Positions 1 to 10,841 of a stretch of DNA of 64,000 nucleotides are shown here, piece after piece; the stretch's first letter is position 1, and every line of letters starts with the position of its first letter. The notes under the pieces are model-generated. The model was not told the DNA's origin, searched no databases, and saw only the letters and a program-made list of their open reading frames with translations. This DNA comes from Psychrobacter immobilis (lineage in GTDB: Bacteria > Pseudomonadota > Gammaproteobacteria > Pseudomonadales > Moraxellaceae), in contig CAJHAA010000014.1 in assembly GCA_904846265.1 (NCBI GenBank), forward strand, positions 21,225 to 85,224, written 5' to 3'. Made by a program: the position numbers and the translations under genes.

Positions 1-624
1 GGCAAGTATGAAAAAGGCATGAAGCTAAAGCATGTACGTTTGGGTAAAGACGTACGTATTGCCGATGCACTGACCTTTTTGGCAGGGGACCGCGAAGCGT
101 TAGAAGAAGCGTATCCGGGTGATATCATCGGTTTGCATAATCACGGCACCATCTCTATCGGTGACAGTTTTACGGAAGGCGAGGAGCTGAACTTTACGGG
201 TATTCCGCATTTCGCGCCTGAATTGTTTCGCCGCGTCATTCTAAAAGATCCGCTCAAATCGAAAGCCTTGCAAAAAGGGCTACAGCAGCTAAGCGAAGAG
301 GGCGCGACACAGGTCTTTATGCCGCAGATTAATAACGATTTAATCTTGGGTGCGGTTGGTGTACTACAGTTTGAAGTGGTCGCGCATCGTCTCAAAGAAG
401 AGTACAAAGTACAGTGTATCTTTGAGCCGATATCGATTGCCACCGTACGCTGGATTCATTGTGATGATGAAGTGGCATTAGCGAAATTTAAACGCAAAGC
501 TCATGACCAATTGTCGCTAGATGGCGGTGGTTATTTAACGTATCTTGCCCCATCACGGGTCAACTTGCAGCTGATGCAAGATCGCTATCCAGAAGTCACT
601 TTTAGCAATACTCGTGAGCATTAA
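1..624 (+). CDS. prfC: Peptide chain release factor 3 (RF3), C-terminal part
   Basis: This is the last 207 codons of a gene that begins left of the window; the frame is open from base 1 (reads [12 protein letters not shown]). RF3 is the cytosolic translational GTPase that removes RF1/RF2 from the ribosome after peptide release. What remains is the part after the G domain: the beta-barrel domain II segment ([19 protein letters not shown], then [11 protein letters not shown]) and the RF3-specific C-terminal domain (FAPELFRRV, then [20 protein letters not shown]). The GTP-binding motifs lie outside the window. A hairpin terminator follows about 30 bp after the stop, so it is the last gene of its transcript. 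Family assignment is very secure. Confidence 0.95.
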   Translation, partial: GKYEKGMKLKHVRLGKDVRIADALTFLAGDREALEEAYPGDIIGLHNHGTISIGDSFTEGEELNFTGIPHFAPELFRRVILKDPLKSKALQKGLQQLSEEGATQVFMPQINNDLILGAVGVLQFEVVAHRLKEEYKVQCIFEPISIATVRWIHCDDEVALAKFKRKAHDQLSLDGGGYLTYLAPSRVNLQLMQDRYPEVTFSNTREH

Positions 625-656
625 AATTCATCATTTCATGAGTTAGTTTATCTTTT

Positions 657-681
657 AAGACACGCCAGCCGTGTCTTTTTT
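657..681 (+). terminator. Rho-independent terminator after prfC
   Basis: A perfect 7-bp stem (AAGACAC/GTGTCTT) with a 7-nt loop is followed by a T run. It lies 32 bp after the prfC stop codon. Confidence 0.8.
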
Positions 682-837
682 ATTAGCTTAGATTTAGGCA
701 TTAAACGAGAGAGGGTAGGTAGCTATTCGTTAGCAGGAGACAGCAAAACCCTAAAAACACAAACAGTGTTCCTACAATACATCGTCATTGTTACGGTAGA
801 ATATCAAGTAACATCTTATGTTTATGAAAGAGGATAT

Positions 838-1692
838 ATGAACGCTGCGAATCAAATTGATATCAATAAGCCAACAATGAATCCGCATTTATCGATGACA
901 GCAAGTCGTAGTCGTCTGCTGAGACTGCTTGCCGGCAGTTTACTGCTAGGTAGCATCGCGATGCCTGCAAATGCAGGTAATCTCATCAGTAGCACGGATT
1001 ATCTAGAATATGAGCTGCCTAAAAAAGTGCAAGCACAGTGTGTTGAGCGCGATAACTGTCCAGAAATTGAGATCAAATATCTGAAGACCAATCACGGTTG
1101 GATCAATGATATCGCCAATGCGCGTATTAATAATTTAGTCGTCAATAGTAAACCGACTGAATCTGCACCTATCAAAACGAACGTCAATCAGACAATGGTG
1201 AAAGCCGCCATTGATGACTTTGCCAGCTCACAGTTCATAGATATGCCAGAGGGCAGTTCATGGGCTTATAGTTTAATGGTAACGCCTGAGTATTTAGGTC
1301 ATGTCAGTGATTTCGAACTGTTTGAAATCAATACTTATGTCTTTACAGGTGGCGCTCATGGCATGCCTTATAGCGAATACTTGATATTTGACCTTGACAC
1401 CAAAAAACAAATCAAGCTTGAGGATATGCCTCAATCAGGCAAGGAATCACGTTTTAAAGCGCTTGCTTATGATGCTTATAAAGCTTGGGTCAAAACGGTT
1501 GACGACGATGTCAGCAGTTATGAGAAAAACTGGCCATTTACCTTAAGTGACAATGTGACACTGACGGACAAAGGCATCGATATCCGTTATCAGCATTATG
1601 CTATCGGCCCATATGCTTATGGTATGCCGGTACTTAGTATTCCGTACAGTAAGCTCGACGGTGTCATAAAGCCGCACTTTATACCTAAATAG
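838..1692 (+). CDS. Secreted DUF3298-domain protein (RsiV-like C-terminal fold)
   Basis: A 284-residue protein of unknown specific function. The ATG at 838 is chosen over an upstream in-frame start because AGAGGA precedes it at the right distance and because it puts an export signal near the N terminus: a basic stretch (SRSRLLRLL), a hydrophobic core, and a probable cleavage site near AMPANA. The C-terminal half carries the DUF3298 hallmark around VFTGGAHGM followed by the 'FDLDTKKQIKLEDM' strand. In characterised relatives such as the anti-sigma factor RsiV this fold binds a ligand outside the cytoplasm. Here there is no transmembrane anti-sigma domain and no sigma gene beside it, so an anti-sigma role is not supported; a periplasmic binding or lysozyme-inhibitor-like role is possible. 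It stands alone between a terminator and the FHA gene. Confidence 0.75.
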   Translation: MNAANQIDINKPTMNPHLSMTASRSRLLRLLAGSLLLGSIAMPANAGNLISSTDYLEYELPKKVQAQCVERDNCPEIEIKYLKTNHGWINDIANARINNLVVNSKPTESAPIKTNVNQTMVKAAIDDFASSQFIDMPEGSSWAYSLMVTPEYLGHVSDFELFEINTYVFTGGAHGMPYSEYLIFDLDTKKQIKLEDMPQSGKESRFKALAYDAYKAWVKTVDDDVSSYEKNWPFTLSDNVTLTDKGIDIRYQHYAIGPYAYGMPVLSIPYSKLDGVIKPHFIPK

Positions 1693-1815
1693 TTCGGATA
1701 GTCATTGCATAACTTATTACGGTTTATATTAAAAAAATCGTAAAATCTCTTAAAAAATTGGCAATGATTTATCTAAAACCATTTGAAATTTAATAAAAGA
1801 ATAAGGAGTTACCGC

Positions 1816-2982
1816 ATGACGAACAATACAGATAGTATGAAGGCGACAGTCGACACAGAGACTTGGCAACTTAATGCCTTAACAGAAGCGCTTGGCGACC
1901 TAACGTTGACGGTCAATGACAGCCTGTCTGTTGGTCGTGGCAGCGACAATGATGTGGTACTTGGTAGCAAGCAAGTATCGCGTAATCATGCGGTGTTAAG
2001 CATCTTAGATGGTCGATTGTATGTCAAAGATTTAGACTCATCGAACGGTACATTTATCAACGAGCAGCGTATCGAAGGTAATACATCGAGCCTTTTACAA
2101 GTAGATGATACCATTGGATTTGCCAGTTTCAGCTTTCAGGTAAACGCGCCTCTTGCTGCTACAGATACTGATGTATTAGCGCCCGTAGCAGTAGAGGATT
2201 CAGTGGCTGAGACTGAGACAGTGGTTGCTGAAACGACTGCCGAAACACAGGCTGTCGAAGACTCGACAGTGAGTGAACCTGTTGTGCATGAATCAGTAGT
2301 AAAAGAGCCGATTGTTAAGCAAACGGGCATCGAAGCTATTCTGCCTGTGACAGCTGATGTGAAGACAGTACCTGTTGATACCGCCTCGGATAGAGTAGCA
2401 GACTCAGTAGGGGTAGCTGAGACCAGTGTCAATGAAACAGTTGAACCTGTCTTACAGGAGGCGATTCAGGAGCCTATTGTGAAACAAACGGGCATCGATG
2501 AAGTCTTAACGGCTATAGATAATACCGTGTCTAACACAACTGAAGCGGCACCAGTCGCTGCTGCGACTGTAGCAGATGCACAACCTGCTGTAAGTCAGCC
2601 AGAAGCCGTCACAGCGACAGAGGCGGCACCGACAGCATCTGCTCATGATACGTCATTAGTAGAGCAGTCAGCTGTACATGAAAAGCCAGCAGTTGAATCA
2701 GAGCATGACAAAACGACTAAAACTGCTCTACAAGAAGAAGCAGATCCCGATATTCTACGAGCTAAGCAGGCGGCAACCGCACAATTTTCTGGCACTGCCA
2801 ATCTAGGTCAATCTCGTGATGTTGGGACAGAAGGTAATAATGCGATGGATCAGACTATCAGCAATCCAGCCAATGCAGGACAGGCAGAGAAAAAACCAAG
2901 CGGTGGTTGGTTTATTTGGGTGTTTATTGCCATCATTATTATTGCGTTAGCATTGTGGTTATTTAACATGGGTGGTGCGTAA
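1816..2982 (+). CDS. FHA-domain protein with long low-complexity linker and C-terminal membrane anchor
   Basis: A 388-residue protein. The start at 1816 is set by AAGGAG at 1803-1808. Residues about 25-105 form a forkhead-associated (phosphothreonine-binding) domain with the usual signature residues: SVGRGSDNDVVL, SRNHAVL, and DSSNGTFIN. About 240 residues rich in Ala, Val, Thr and Glu follow, containing a motif used twice (PIVKQTGIEAIL and PIVKQTGIDEVL). A single hydrophobic helix (WFIWVFIAIIIIALALWLF) sits at the very C terminus, which predicts a tail-anchored inner-membrane protein with a cytosolic FHA domain. No Ser/Thr kinase or secretion cluster lies next to it, so its phospho-partner is unknown. 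The next gene, trpE, appears to have its own promoter. Confidence 0.8.
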   Translation: MTNNTDSMKATVDTETWQLNALTEALGDLTLTVNDSLSVGRGSDNDVVLGSKQVSRNHAVLSILDGRLYVKDLDSSNGTFINEQRIEGNTSSLLQVDDTIGFASFSFQVNAPLAATDTDVLAPVAVEDSVAETETVVAETTAETQAVEDSTVSEPVVHESVVKEPIVKQTGIEAILPVTADVKTVPVDTASDRVADSVGVAETSVNETVEPVLQEAIQEPIVKQTGIDEVLTAIDNTVSNTTEAAPVAAATVADAQPAVSQPEAVTATEAAPTASAHDTSLVEQSAVHEKPAVESEHDKTTKTALQEEADPDILRAKQAATAQFSGTANLGQSRDVGTEGNNAMDQTISNPANAGQAEKKPSGGWFIWVFIAIIIIALALWLFNMGGA

Positions 2983-3029
2983 CCAAGTACTGACCAGTGC
3001 GTTTGAAATGCTCTAATCCAAGTGGGTTT

Positions 3030-3038
3030 TGGTATAAT
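3030..3038 (+). promoter_or_regulatory. Extended -10 promoter candidate for trpE
   Basis: TGGTATAAT matches an extended -10 element (TGN followed by a perfect TATAAT). No good -35 is seen at 16-18 bp; TTGAAA occurs 24 bp upstream, too far. Transcription from here would give a leader of about 150 nt before trpE. Confidence 0.45.
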
Positions 3039-3102
3039 TATTAGCCAATTGTTAGCTACTATCGGCTAATAGTCTAGTAACTCTCACGAATATGCCACTT
3101 TG

Positions 3103-3141
3103 ATAGCGTCAACATTCAATAGAGTGTTGACGCTATATTTT
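3103..3141 (+). terminator. Strong hairpin with T-rich tail in the trpE leader (terminator or attenuator)
   Basis: A perfect 12-bp stem (ATAGCGTCAACA/TGTTGACGCTAT, 3103-3114 and 3125-3136) with a 10-nt loop is followed by ATTTTATTT. It lies 120 bp after the FHA gene and 56 bp before trpE. It could end the FHA transcript, but it also lies downstream of the likely trpE promoter and so could attenuate trpE. No Trp-rich leader peptide is visible; the only small ORF there reads ATG-CCA-CTT-TGA. Confidence 0.6.
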
Positions 3142-3196
3142 ATTTAACAGTCTGCTGTTTTATCTTTTGCCAATATTTTGTTAAGAGAGCATTATT

Positions 3197-4693
3197 ATGA
3201 TGAACTTTGAAGAATATCAAGCTTTTAAAGACCGTGGCTTTAGTCATGCCCCACTGATAAAAAAACGTCTAATGGACGCACAGACACCAGTATCTGTATT
3301 TTCTAAAGTACGTGATTTAAGCGGCTCTGCATATTTATTTGAGTCTGTCGTAGGCGGGGAGCGTTGGGCACGATATTCGATGATTGGTTTAGGTAGTGAT
3401 CTCATTTTGCAGTATGCCGATGGTAATATGACCGTCAAAAAAAATGACCATACCGATGTCGATGCAGTCGCTGACCCGTTTGACTATATTCGTCAGCTAA
3501 TGGCGCAGTATAAGATGCCAACAGTCGAGGATATTGCAACGCTACCGAGCTTTAGCGGCGGCTTAGTAGGTTACTTTGGCTATGACATGGTGAGGGTTAT
3601 CGAGCCAAGCGTGGGTTTATCAGATGCCCCCAATCCGATGACAATGCCGGATATGTGGCTGATGCTATCAATGAGCGTGATTGTTTTTGACAGTTTAGAA
3701 AATACGTTATCTATCATCGTTTATGCTGATTGTCACACTGAAGATGGTTATAGCAATGCCATCCGCGAGCTAGAAAAAATTGAAGAAAAACTGGCAGAAA
3801 TGCCAAATCTGAGCGCACCCGTAATGCCGACGCCGACATTTACCTCACAAACAGGCGCGCAGAAATATTGTCATGATGTCAATAAAATAAAGGATTACAT
3901 TTTAGCAGGCGATGTCATGCAAGTCGTTCCTTCGCAGCGTTTGACGGCCGATTATACTGGCGACTCATTAGCAGTTTATCGTGCCCTACGATTTTTAAAT
4001 CCATCGCCTTATTTATTCTTGGTACATGGTTACACCCTCGATGATCACAAGCGTTTCGACATTATTGGGGCATCCCCTGAGATATTATCACGTATCGAAA
4101 ATGGTAAAGTGACGGTACGACCATTGGCGGGTACTCGTAGACGCGGACAAGATGAAGCGGAAGATTTAGCGCTTGAAGAAGAGCTGCTGAGTGATAAAAA
4201 AGAGATCGCCGAGCACTTGATGCTTATCGATTTGGGTCGTAATGATATTGGCCGCGTTTGTGAATATGGCAGTGTCAAAGTCACCGAAAAGATGTTTGTC
4301 GAGCGTTATTCGCAAGTGATGCACATTGCTTCTAATGTTGAAGGGACGATATTGCCCAATAAGGATGCGTTGGATGTTTTTTGTGCGACGTTCCCCGCTG
4401 GTACGCTATCAGGTGCGCCCAAAATACGCGCAATGCAAATCATTGACGAGATAGAGCCAGTCCGCCGAACGGTATTTGGCGGCTCAGTCGGTTATCTGGG
4501 CTGGCATGGCAACATGGATACCGCCATTGCTATTCGTACTGCTGTGATGCGCCGTGGTAAAATTCATATCCAAGCGGGTGCTGGGGTTGTTGCTGATTCT
4601 ATTCCAGAAGCAGAGTGGGAAGAGACCAACAAAAAAGCATTGGCGTTGGTCAAAGCGGTAAAGATGGCGTGTAATGGTTTACGGATTCGCTAG
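3197..4693 (+). CDS. trpE: Anthranilate synthase component I
   Basis: TrpE converts chorismate and ammonia (from the glutamine amidotransferase TrpG) to anthranilate, the first committed step of tryptophan synthesis in the cytosol. The 498-residue length is normal. The N-terminal domain carries the feedback-inhibition site (LFES at residues 47-50 within SAYLFESVVGGERWARYS). The chorismate-binding domain shows the family blocks VVPSQRL, ASPEILSR, RPLAGTRRRG, EKEIAEHxMLxDLGRND-like (KKEIAEHLMLIDLGRNDIG), GTLSGAPKIRAM and IQAGAGVVADS. TrpG/TrpD/TrpC are not adjacent, so the pathway is split in this genome. AAGAGAG precedes the start; the second codon is also ATG, so either could be used. Confidence 0.95.
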   Translation: MMNFEEYQAFKDRGFSHAPLIKKRLMDAQTPVSVFSKVRDLSGSAYLFESVVGGERWARYSMIGLGSDLILQYADGNMTVKKNDHTDVDAVADPFDYIRQLMAQYKMPTVEDIATLPSFSGGLVGYFGYDMVRVIEPSVGLSDAPNPMTMPDMWLMLSMSVIVFDSLENTLSIIVYADCHTEDGYSNAIRELEKIEEKLAEMPNLSAPVMPTPTFTSQTGAQKYCHDVNKIKDYILAGDVMQVVPSQRLTADYTGDSLAVYRALRFLNPSPYLFLVHGYTLDDHKRFDIIGASPEILSRIENGKVTVRPLAGTRRRGQDEAEDLALEEELLSDKKEIAEHLMLIDLGRNDIGRVCEYGSVKVTEKMFVERYSQVMHIASNVEGTILPNKDALDVFCATFPAGTLSGAPKIRAMQIIDEIEPVRRTVFGGSVGYLGWHGNMDTAIAIRTAVMRRGKIHIQAGAGVVADSIPEAEWEETNKKALALVKAVKMACNGLRIR

Positions 4694-4825
4694 GGACTCC
4701 AGTCATAAAAACACAGTATGCGGTTATTGTGGAAAAACAGCCTATTTTTTTATTTAAAAAAATCATTACAATCAATTAGTTATATTTTTTTTATTGAAAT
4801 AATCATAAAAAAGGCAAAAAAGGGC

Positions 4826-4853
4826 TTGCGTCTTTCAAAAAATTTGATAGAAT
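4826..4853 (+). promoter_or_regulatory. Promoter of the tRNA-tuf operon
   Basis: TTGCGT (4826-4831) and TAGAAT (4848-4853) are separated by 16 bp and lie 23 bp upstream of the first tRNA. A C-rich stretch (GCCACC) follows the -10, a discriminator type common in stable-RNA promoters under stringent control. The promoter is inferred from sequence only. Confidence 0.6.
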
Positions 4854-4875
4854 AGCCACCACTTTAAGAGAACAA

Positions 4876-4951
<76 letters not shown>

Positions 4952-5018
4952 TCTCTCTTAAAGTAGCTTTTTATGAATCTGTCTTAAACTAAAGCCATTT
5001 TTGTTTAAAGCAACCTAA

Positions 5019-5102
5019 GGTGGGATTGGGGAGCGGTCAAACCCAACAGACTGTAAATCTGTCGCGAAAGCTTCGAAGGTTCGAATCCTTCTCCCACCAC
5101 CA
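5019..5102 (+). tRNA. tRNA-Tyr (anticodon GTA)
   Basis: An 84-nt class II tRNA with a long variable arm, acceptor stem GGTGGGA/TCCCACC, anticodon loop TGTAAAT within CAGACTGTAAATCTG, and an encoded CCA. Second tRNA of the operon. Confidence 0.97.
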
Positions 5103-5186
5103 TATTTTTTTAAGTTTGTCATAGCGCCAAGCATACTCTTTATACTTAATGACTCTCGATTAGAGTCCTCTTGAATAAGAGTAATT

Positions 5187-5260
5187 GCGGGTGTGGTATA
5201 ATGGTAACACCTTAGCCTTCCAAGCTAATGACGCGGGTTCGATTCCCGCCACCCGCTCCA
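5187..5260 (+). tRNA. tRNA-Gly (anticodon TCC)
   Basis: A 74-nt cloverleaf with acceptor stem GCGGGTG/CACCCGC, anticodon loop CTTCCAA closed by TTAGC/GCTAA, and an encoded CCA. Third tRNA of the operon. Confidence 0.97.
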
Positions 5261-5379
5261 TATATACAACATCGCAAAGATTATCAATAAATCATCACGA
5301 CAGTCAGTTTTAGTATTGCTGTATCGTGATATTTTTTTTAGTAAATCCATAAGTTGTTTTTTGTGGTTATTAAAAACAT

Positions 5380-5454
<75 letters not shown>

Positions 5455-5977
5455 TTTATTGTTTAAACCTCTTGTGTTTGCTTTGCCATCTTTAAACAGT
5501 TCGTGTCGATATCGAAATTACAAAATATTGAAAATTATAAATTACAGTGTAGCAAATAATATTTAAGGGTGACACTGAGGTGTTGCCTTTTAGTGCTGTC
5601 AATTTATCAAGCTATCAATACATGAGTAATTATCTAAAAGTATCTAAGACAAAATTATTTAAGATAAAAGTATCTAGGTTCGGCAGGCTCCAATATTATT
5701 AATGATTTACACTAAGATAAAGTAGTGCAACAGCGATAATGTATAATATCTTGCAATGTTCACTAGATTAAAAAATACGTATAGTGCTTAAACTTATGTG
5801 TGCAGCATTGAAATGCATGATTTGAGCACATATATACAGTCGTAAAATGATCAAACAGTTTTAGTAGATAAGCCATAGCGTCAACGGTTTGATGGTTCTG
5901 TATGCATCATGAGCCGTCAAACAGCTATTCACCGATCTTTGATTGATAAAGATTCACCAAAAAAAGAGGAAATACCC
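5455..5977 (+). other. 523-bp spacer between the last tRNA and tuf
   Basis: No gene is seen. The stretch is AT-rich and holds a perfect TATAAT at 5742-5747 without a convincing -35, and an 11-nt repeat (AAAAGTATCTA) occurring twice near 5636 and 5670. In E. coli the equivalent spacer is only about 100 bp, so here tuf may have an additional promoter of its own. Confidence 0.5.
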
Positions 5978-7168
<1,191 letters not shown>

Positions 7169-7205
7169 TCTATCCGTCTCAGTAATGAGCTTGTAAGTTA
7201 GTCAT

Positions 7206-7240
7206 AAAAAGCCATCCTTGTTTAAGGGTGGCTTTTTTTT
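7206..7240 (+). terminator. Rho-independent terminator after tuf
   Basis: An A-run/stem AAAAAGCCATCCT pairs with GGGTGGCTTTTT (one G-T wobble) and ends in eight T residues, 38 bp after the tuf stop. Confidence 0.85.
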
Positions 7241-7347
7241 AGCTATAAAAAGGTAATGGTATAATCAATATTATAATGATAAATATTTGAAATACAGTAA
7301 GTACTATGGTATTTGGGTTTGTATAAATAATAATAAGAGGATACATA

Positions 7348-7845
7348 ATGTTGATGATAAAGGTTTTATCAACCCATAGTGCAGATTTTGAGCAAGTGCT
7401 GCAAGCAGTAGCGGATATTGAAGCCATCGTTCAACCGCAAGATGCTTGGGGCTATCAGACATTGGTGGAATCACTCAAACAAGATAGCATGCATCTGCTG
7501 ATCGTTTATGAGCAAAAAGACAATATTATTATTAATACTACTGTGACAGGCTATTGTTTATATCAAGTGATTTTTGAACAAGCGGAGATTTTACGTATTG
7601 GCACTCATCCTGATTATCAACGTCAAGGTATTGCCTCACAAATTTTTGCCAGATTGAATACAGAATTGAGAAAGCATCAGGTGGAGAGCCTTTTATTAGA
7701 GGTGCGCGCAGATAATACGCCTGCGATAGCCTTATATGAGCAGCAAGAATTTGCTCTCATTCATAAGCGTAAAGGGTATTACCAAACTCCCCATCAACCA
7801 GCTATTGATGCCCTGATTATGCAGCGCCTGTACGTCCGAGAATAA
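7348..7845 (+). CDS. rimI: GNAT N-acetyltransferase, RimI-like
   Basis: RimI acetylates the N-terminal alanine of ribosomal protein S18 using acetyl-CoA. The 165-residue protein has the GNAT core: beta-4 and the CoA pyrophosphate loop at IGTHPDYQRQGIASQIF (Q/RxxGxA type), then the RimI-typical LEVRADNTPAIALYEQQEFALIHKRKGYY. The start at 7348 has AAGAGG at 7335-7340. The N-terminal ~50 residues diverge from E. coli RimI, so another GNAT acceptor protein is possible. It is a single gene facing a MerR gene. Confidence 0.75.
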   Translation: MLMIKVLSTHSADFEQVLQAVADIEAIVQPQDAWGYQTLVESLKQDSMHLLIVYEQKDNIIINTTVTGYCLYQVIFEQAEILRIGTHPDYQRQGIASQIFARLNTELRKHQVESLLLEVRADNTPAIALYEQQEFALIHKRKGYYQTPHQPAIDALIMQRLYVRE

Positions 7846-7908
7846 TGAATGGTATCGAATGGAGCCAAATAAACCCGCAGAATAGTAGATGGGTCGGCAC
7901 TTTTATCA

Positions 7909-8343
7909 TTATTGGGTGGGTATTTTCTTTTTACAGATTTCAATATTGAGTTTATAGTCATTATCTACTTTCATACGCTCAAGAACGTCGATGCGTTCGC
8001 TTAATAGTTCTACCATGAGGCTGATATTGGCTTGCTGTTTTTGTATTTGCGCCAATTTTTGCTGAGTAAGCATCAGTTGTAAATCAACATCCAATTGACC
8101 ATCGTAATAATCATTCAAGCTGTCTCTGATTTCAGTGAGTGTAAAGCCAATCGCTTGCGCACTTTTGATTAGCTCAATACGTTCGATACATTCTGGATGA
8201 AACTCGGTATATAAACGCGAGCCTGCCTGACGCTTACGAGATTTTAGCAAGCCCAGTTGGTCATAATGACGAACGGTATCTTTGGTTGTTTGAGCTTTTG
8301 TTGCCAGTGTTCCAATCAGTAAGAACGATGTGTCGGGTGCCAT
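7909..8343 (-). CDS. MerR-family transcriptional regulator
   Basis: A 144-residue DNA-binding protein. The N-terminal winged helix-turn-helix reads IGTLATKAQTTKDTVRHYDQLGLLKSRKR, matching the MerR pattern of a first helix followed by 'VRxYxxxGLL'. Residues about 60-135 form the dimerising coiled coil (TLTEIRDSL to MVELLSERIDVLERM). The C-terminal tail has one cysteine (EICKKK), too few for a classical metal-binding MerR such as MerR or CueR, so the inducer is unknown. GAGG lies upstream of the start. No obvious target gene is adjacent: the convergent rimI-like gene and the co-oriented aat gene are both housekeeping. Confidence 0.85.
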   Translation of the reverse strand: MAPDTSFLLIGTLATKAQTTKDTVRHYDQLGLLKSRKRQAGSRLYTEFHPECIERIELIKSAQAIGFTLTEIRDSLNDYYDGQLDVDLQLMLTQQKLAQIQKQQANISLMVELLSERIDVLERMKVDNDYKLNIEICKKKIPTQ

Positions 8344-8439
8344 GATAACCTCGTCGGTAGGTAGCAGTTGATAAGGTACGAGTTAATAAAGTAGCGATTA
8401 ACAAACAGACATAAGCTATCAATCACTTAGTCATCGTAT

Positions 8440-9249
8440 TTATTTTAAGATAAGCTGCCAAGGTTCTATGGTATCAAGTAACGATACGGCGAGTGGTTTA
8501 TGAGAGTTATTTTGCCATTTGACAGTGCTATTAGCCGTTAACAGATCCAATTGAGTCAAAAAGTCAGCACGCGGTAGCGTGGTTGCACCCAAGCTCATCA
8601 AATGCTCATTTGGTAGCTGACAGTCGACCAGCGCCACATGGCTTTGTTCACATAAGCGCATTAAACCCCAAAATGCGAACTTTGAGGCGTTAGAGGCGAT
8701 ATGAAACATCGATTCGCCAAAGTAAATGCTACCTATTTTTAGACCATAAAGCCCGCCAATGAGTTGCCCTTTATCATTCCAAACTTCAATGCTATGTGCA
8801 AATCCTTGTGCATGCAGTTCGGTATAAGCCTCAATCATTTCTTCATGAATCCAAGTATGTTCGCCCTCGGGCTGTTCATTATTGAGGCGATCACTGCGCG
8901 GTAAACTACAGGCATGAATAACGTCATCAAAAGCTTGATTCAGGGTTAATTGCCAACGCTCGCGGATGGCTTGCTTACGCAGCGACTTGCTTGGCTTATA
9001 ATTGGTTGGCACCATCACACAGCGCGGCTCTGGGCACCACCATGCAATTGGTTCATCTTCATTAAACCAAGGAAACAGACCTTGCGCGTAAGCAGAAATT
9101 AATGTTTCGGCTGCCAAATCTCCTCCGACAGCGACGATGCCAATGCCGTCAGGATCAACCATCAAAGGGTCAGGAAAGTCATAACGCCCAAGACTTTTTA
9201 AGGTCTCAGGCGTGATATGCTCATTATTGTATTGAGAGAAATTACCCAT
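8440..9249 (-). CDS. aat: Leucyl/phenylalanyl-tRNA--protein transferase
   Basis: Aat adds Leu or Phe from charged tRNA to proteins with N-terminal Arg or Lys, marking them for ClpS/ClpAP degradation (N-degron pathway). Family blocks are plain: VGGDLAAETLISAYAQGLFPWF, WWCPEPRCV, TWIHEEMIEAYTELHAQGFAHSIEVW, LIGGLYGLKIGSIYFGESMF and DCQLPNEHLMSLGA. The 269 residues exceed the usual 230-245 because of an extended N terminus (about 20 residues) and small insertions. Its ATG directly abuts the TAA of trxB (TAAATG), so the two are translated from one mRNA; the trxB-aat pairing is also common in other gammaproteobacteria. Confidence 0.95.
   Translation of the reverse strand: MGNFSQYNNEHITPETLKSLGRYDFPDPLMVDPDGIGIVAVGGDLAAETLISAYAQGLFPWFNEDEPIAWWCPEPRCVMVPTNYKPSKSLRKQAIRERWQLTLNQAFDDVIHACSLPRSDRLNNEQPEGEHTWIHEEMIEAYTELHAQGFAHSIEVWNDKGQLIGGLYGLKIGSIYFGESMFHIASNASKFAFWGLMRLCEQSHVALVDCQLPNEHLMSLGATTLPRADFLTQLDLLTANSTVKWQNNSHKPLAVSLLDTIEPWQLILK

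Positions 9250-10841
<1,592 letters not shown>

Noticed and set aside
5742..5747. A perfect TATAAT upstream of tuf as a promoter
   Set aside because: No acceptable -35 at 16-18 bp and no extended -10; kept only as a remark in the spacer entry.
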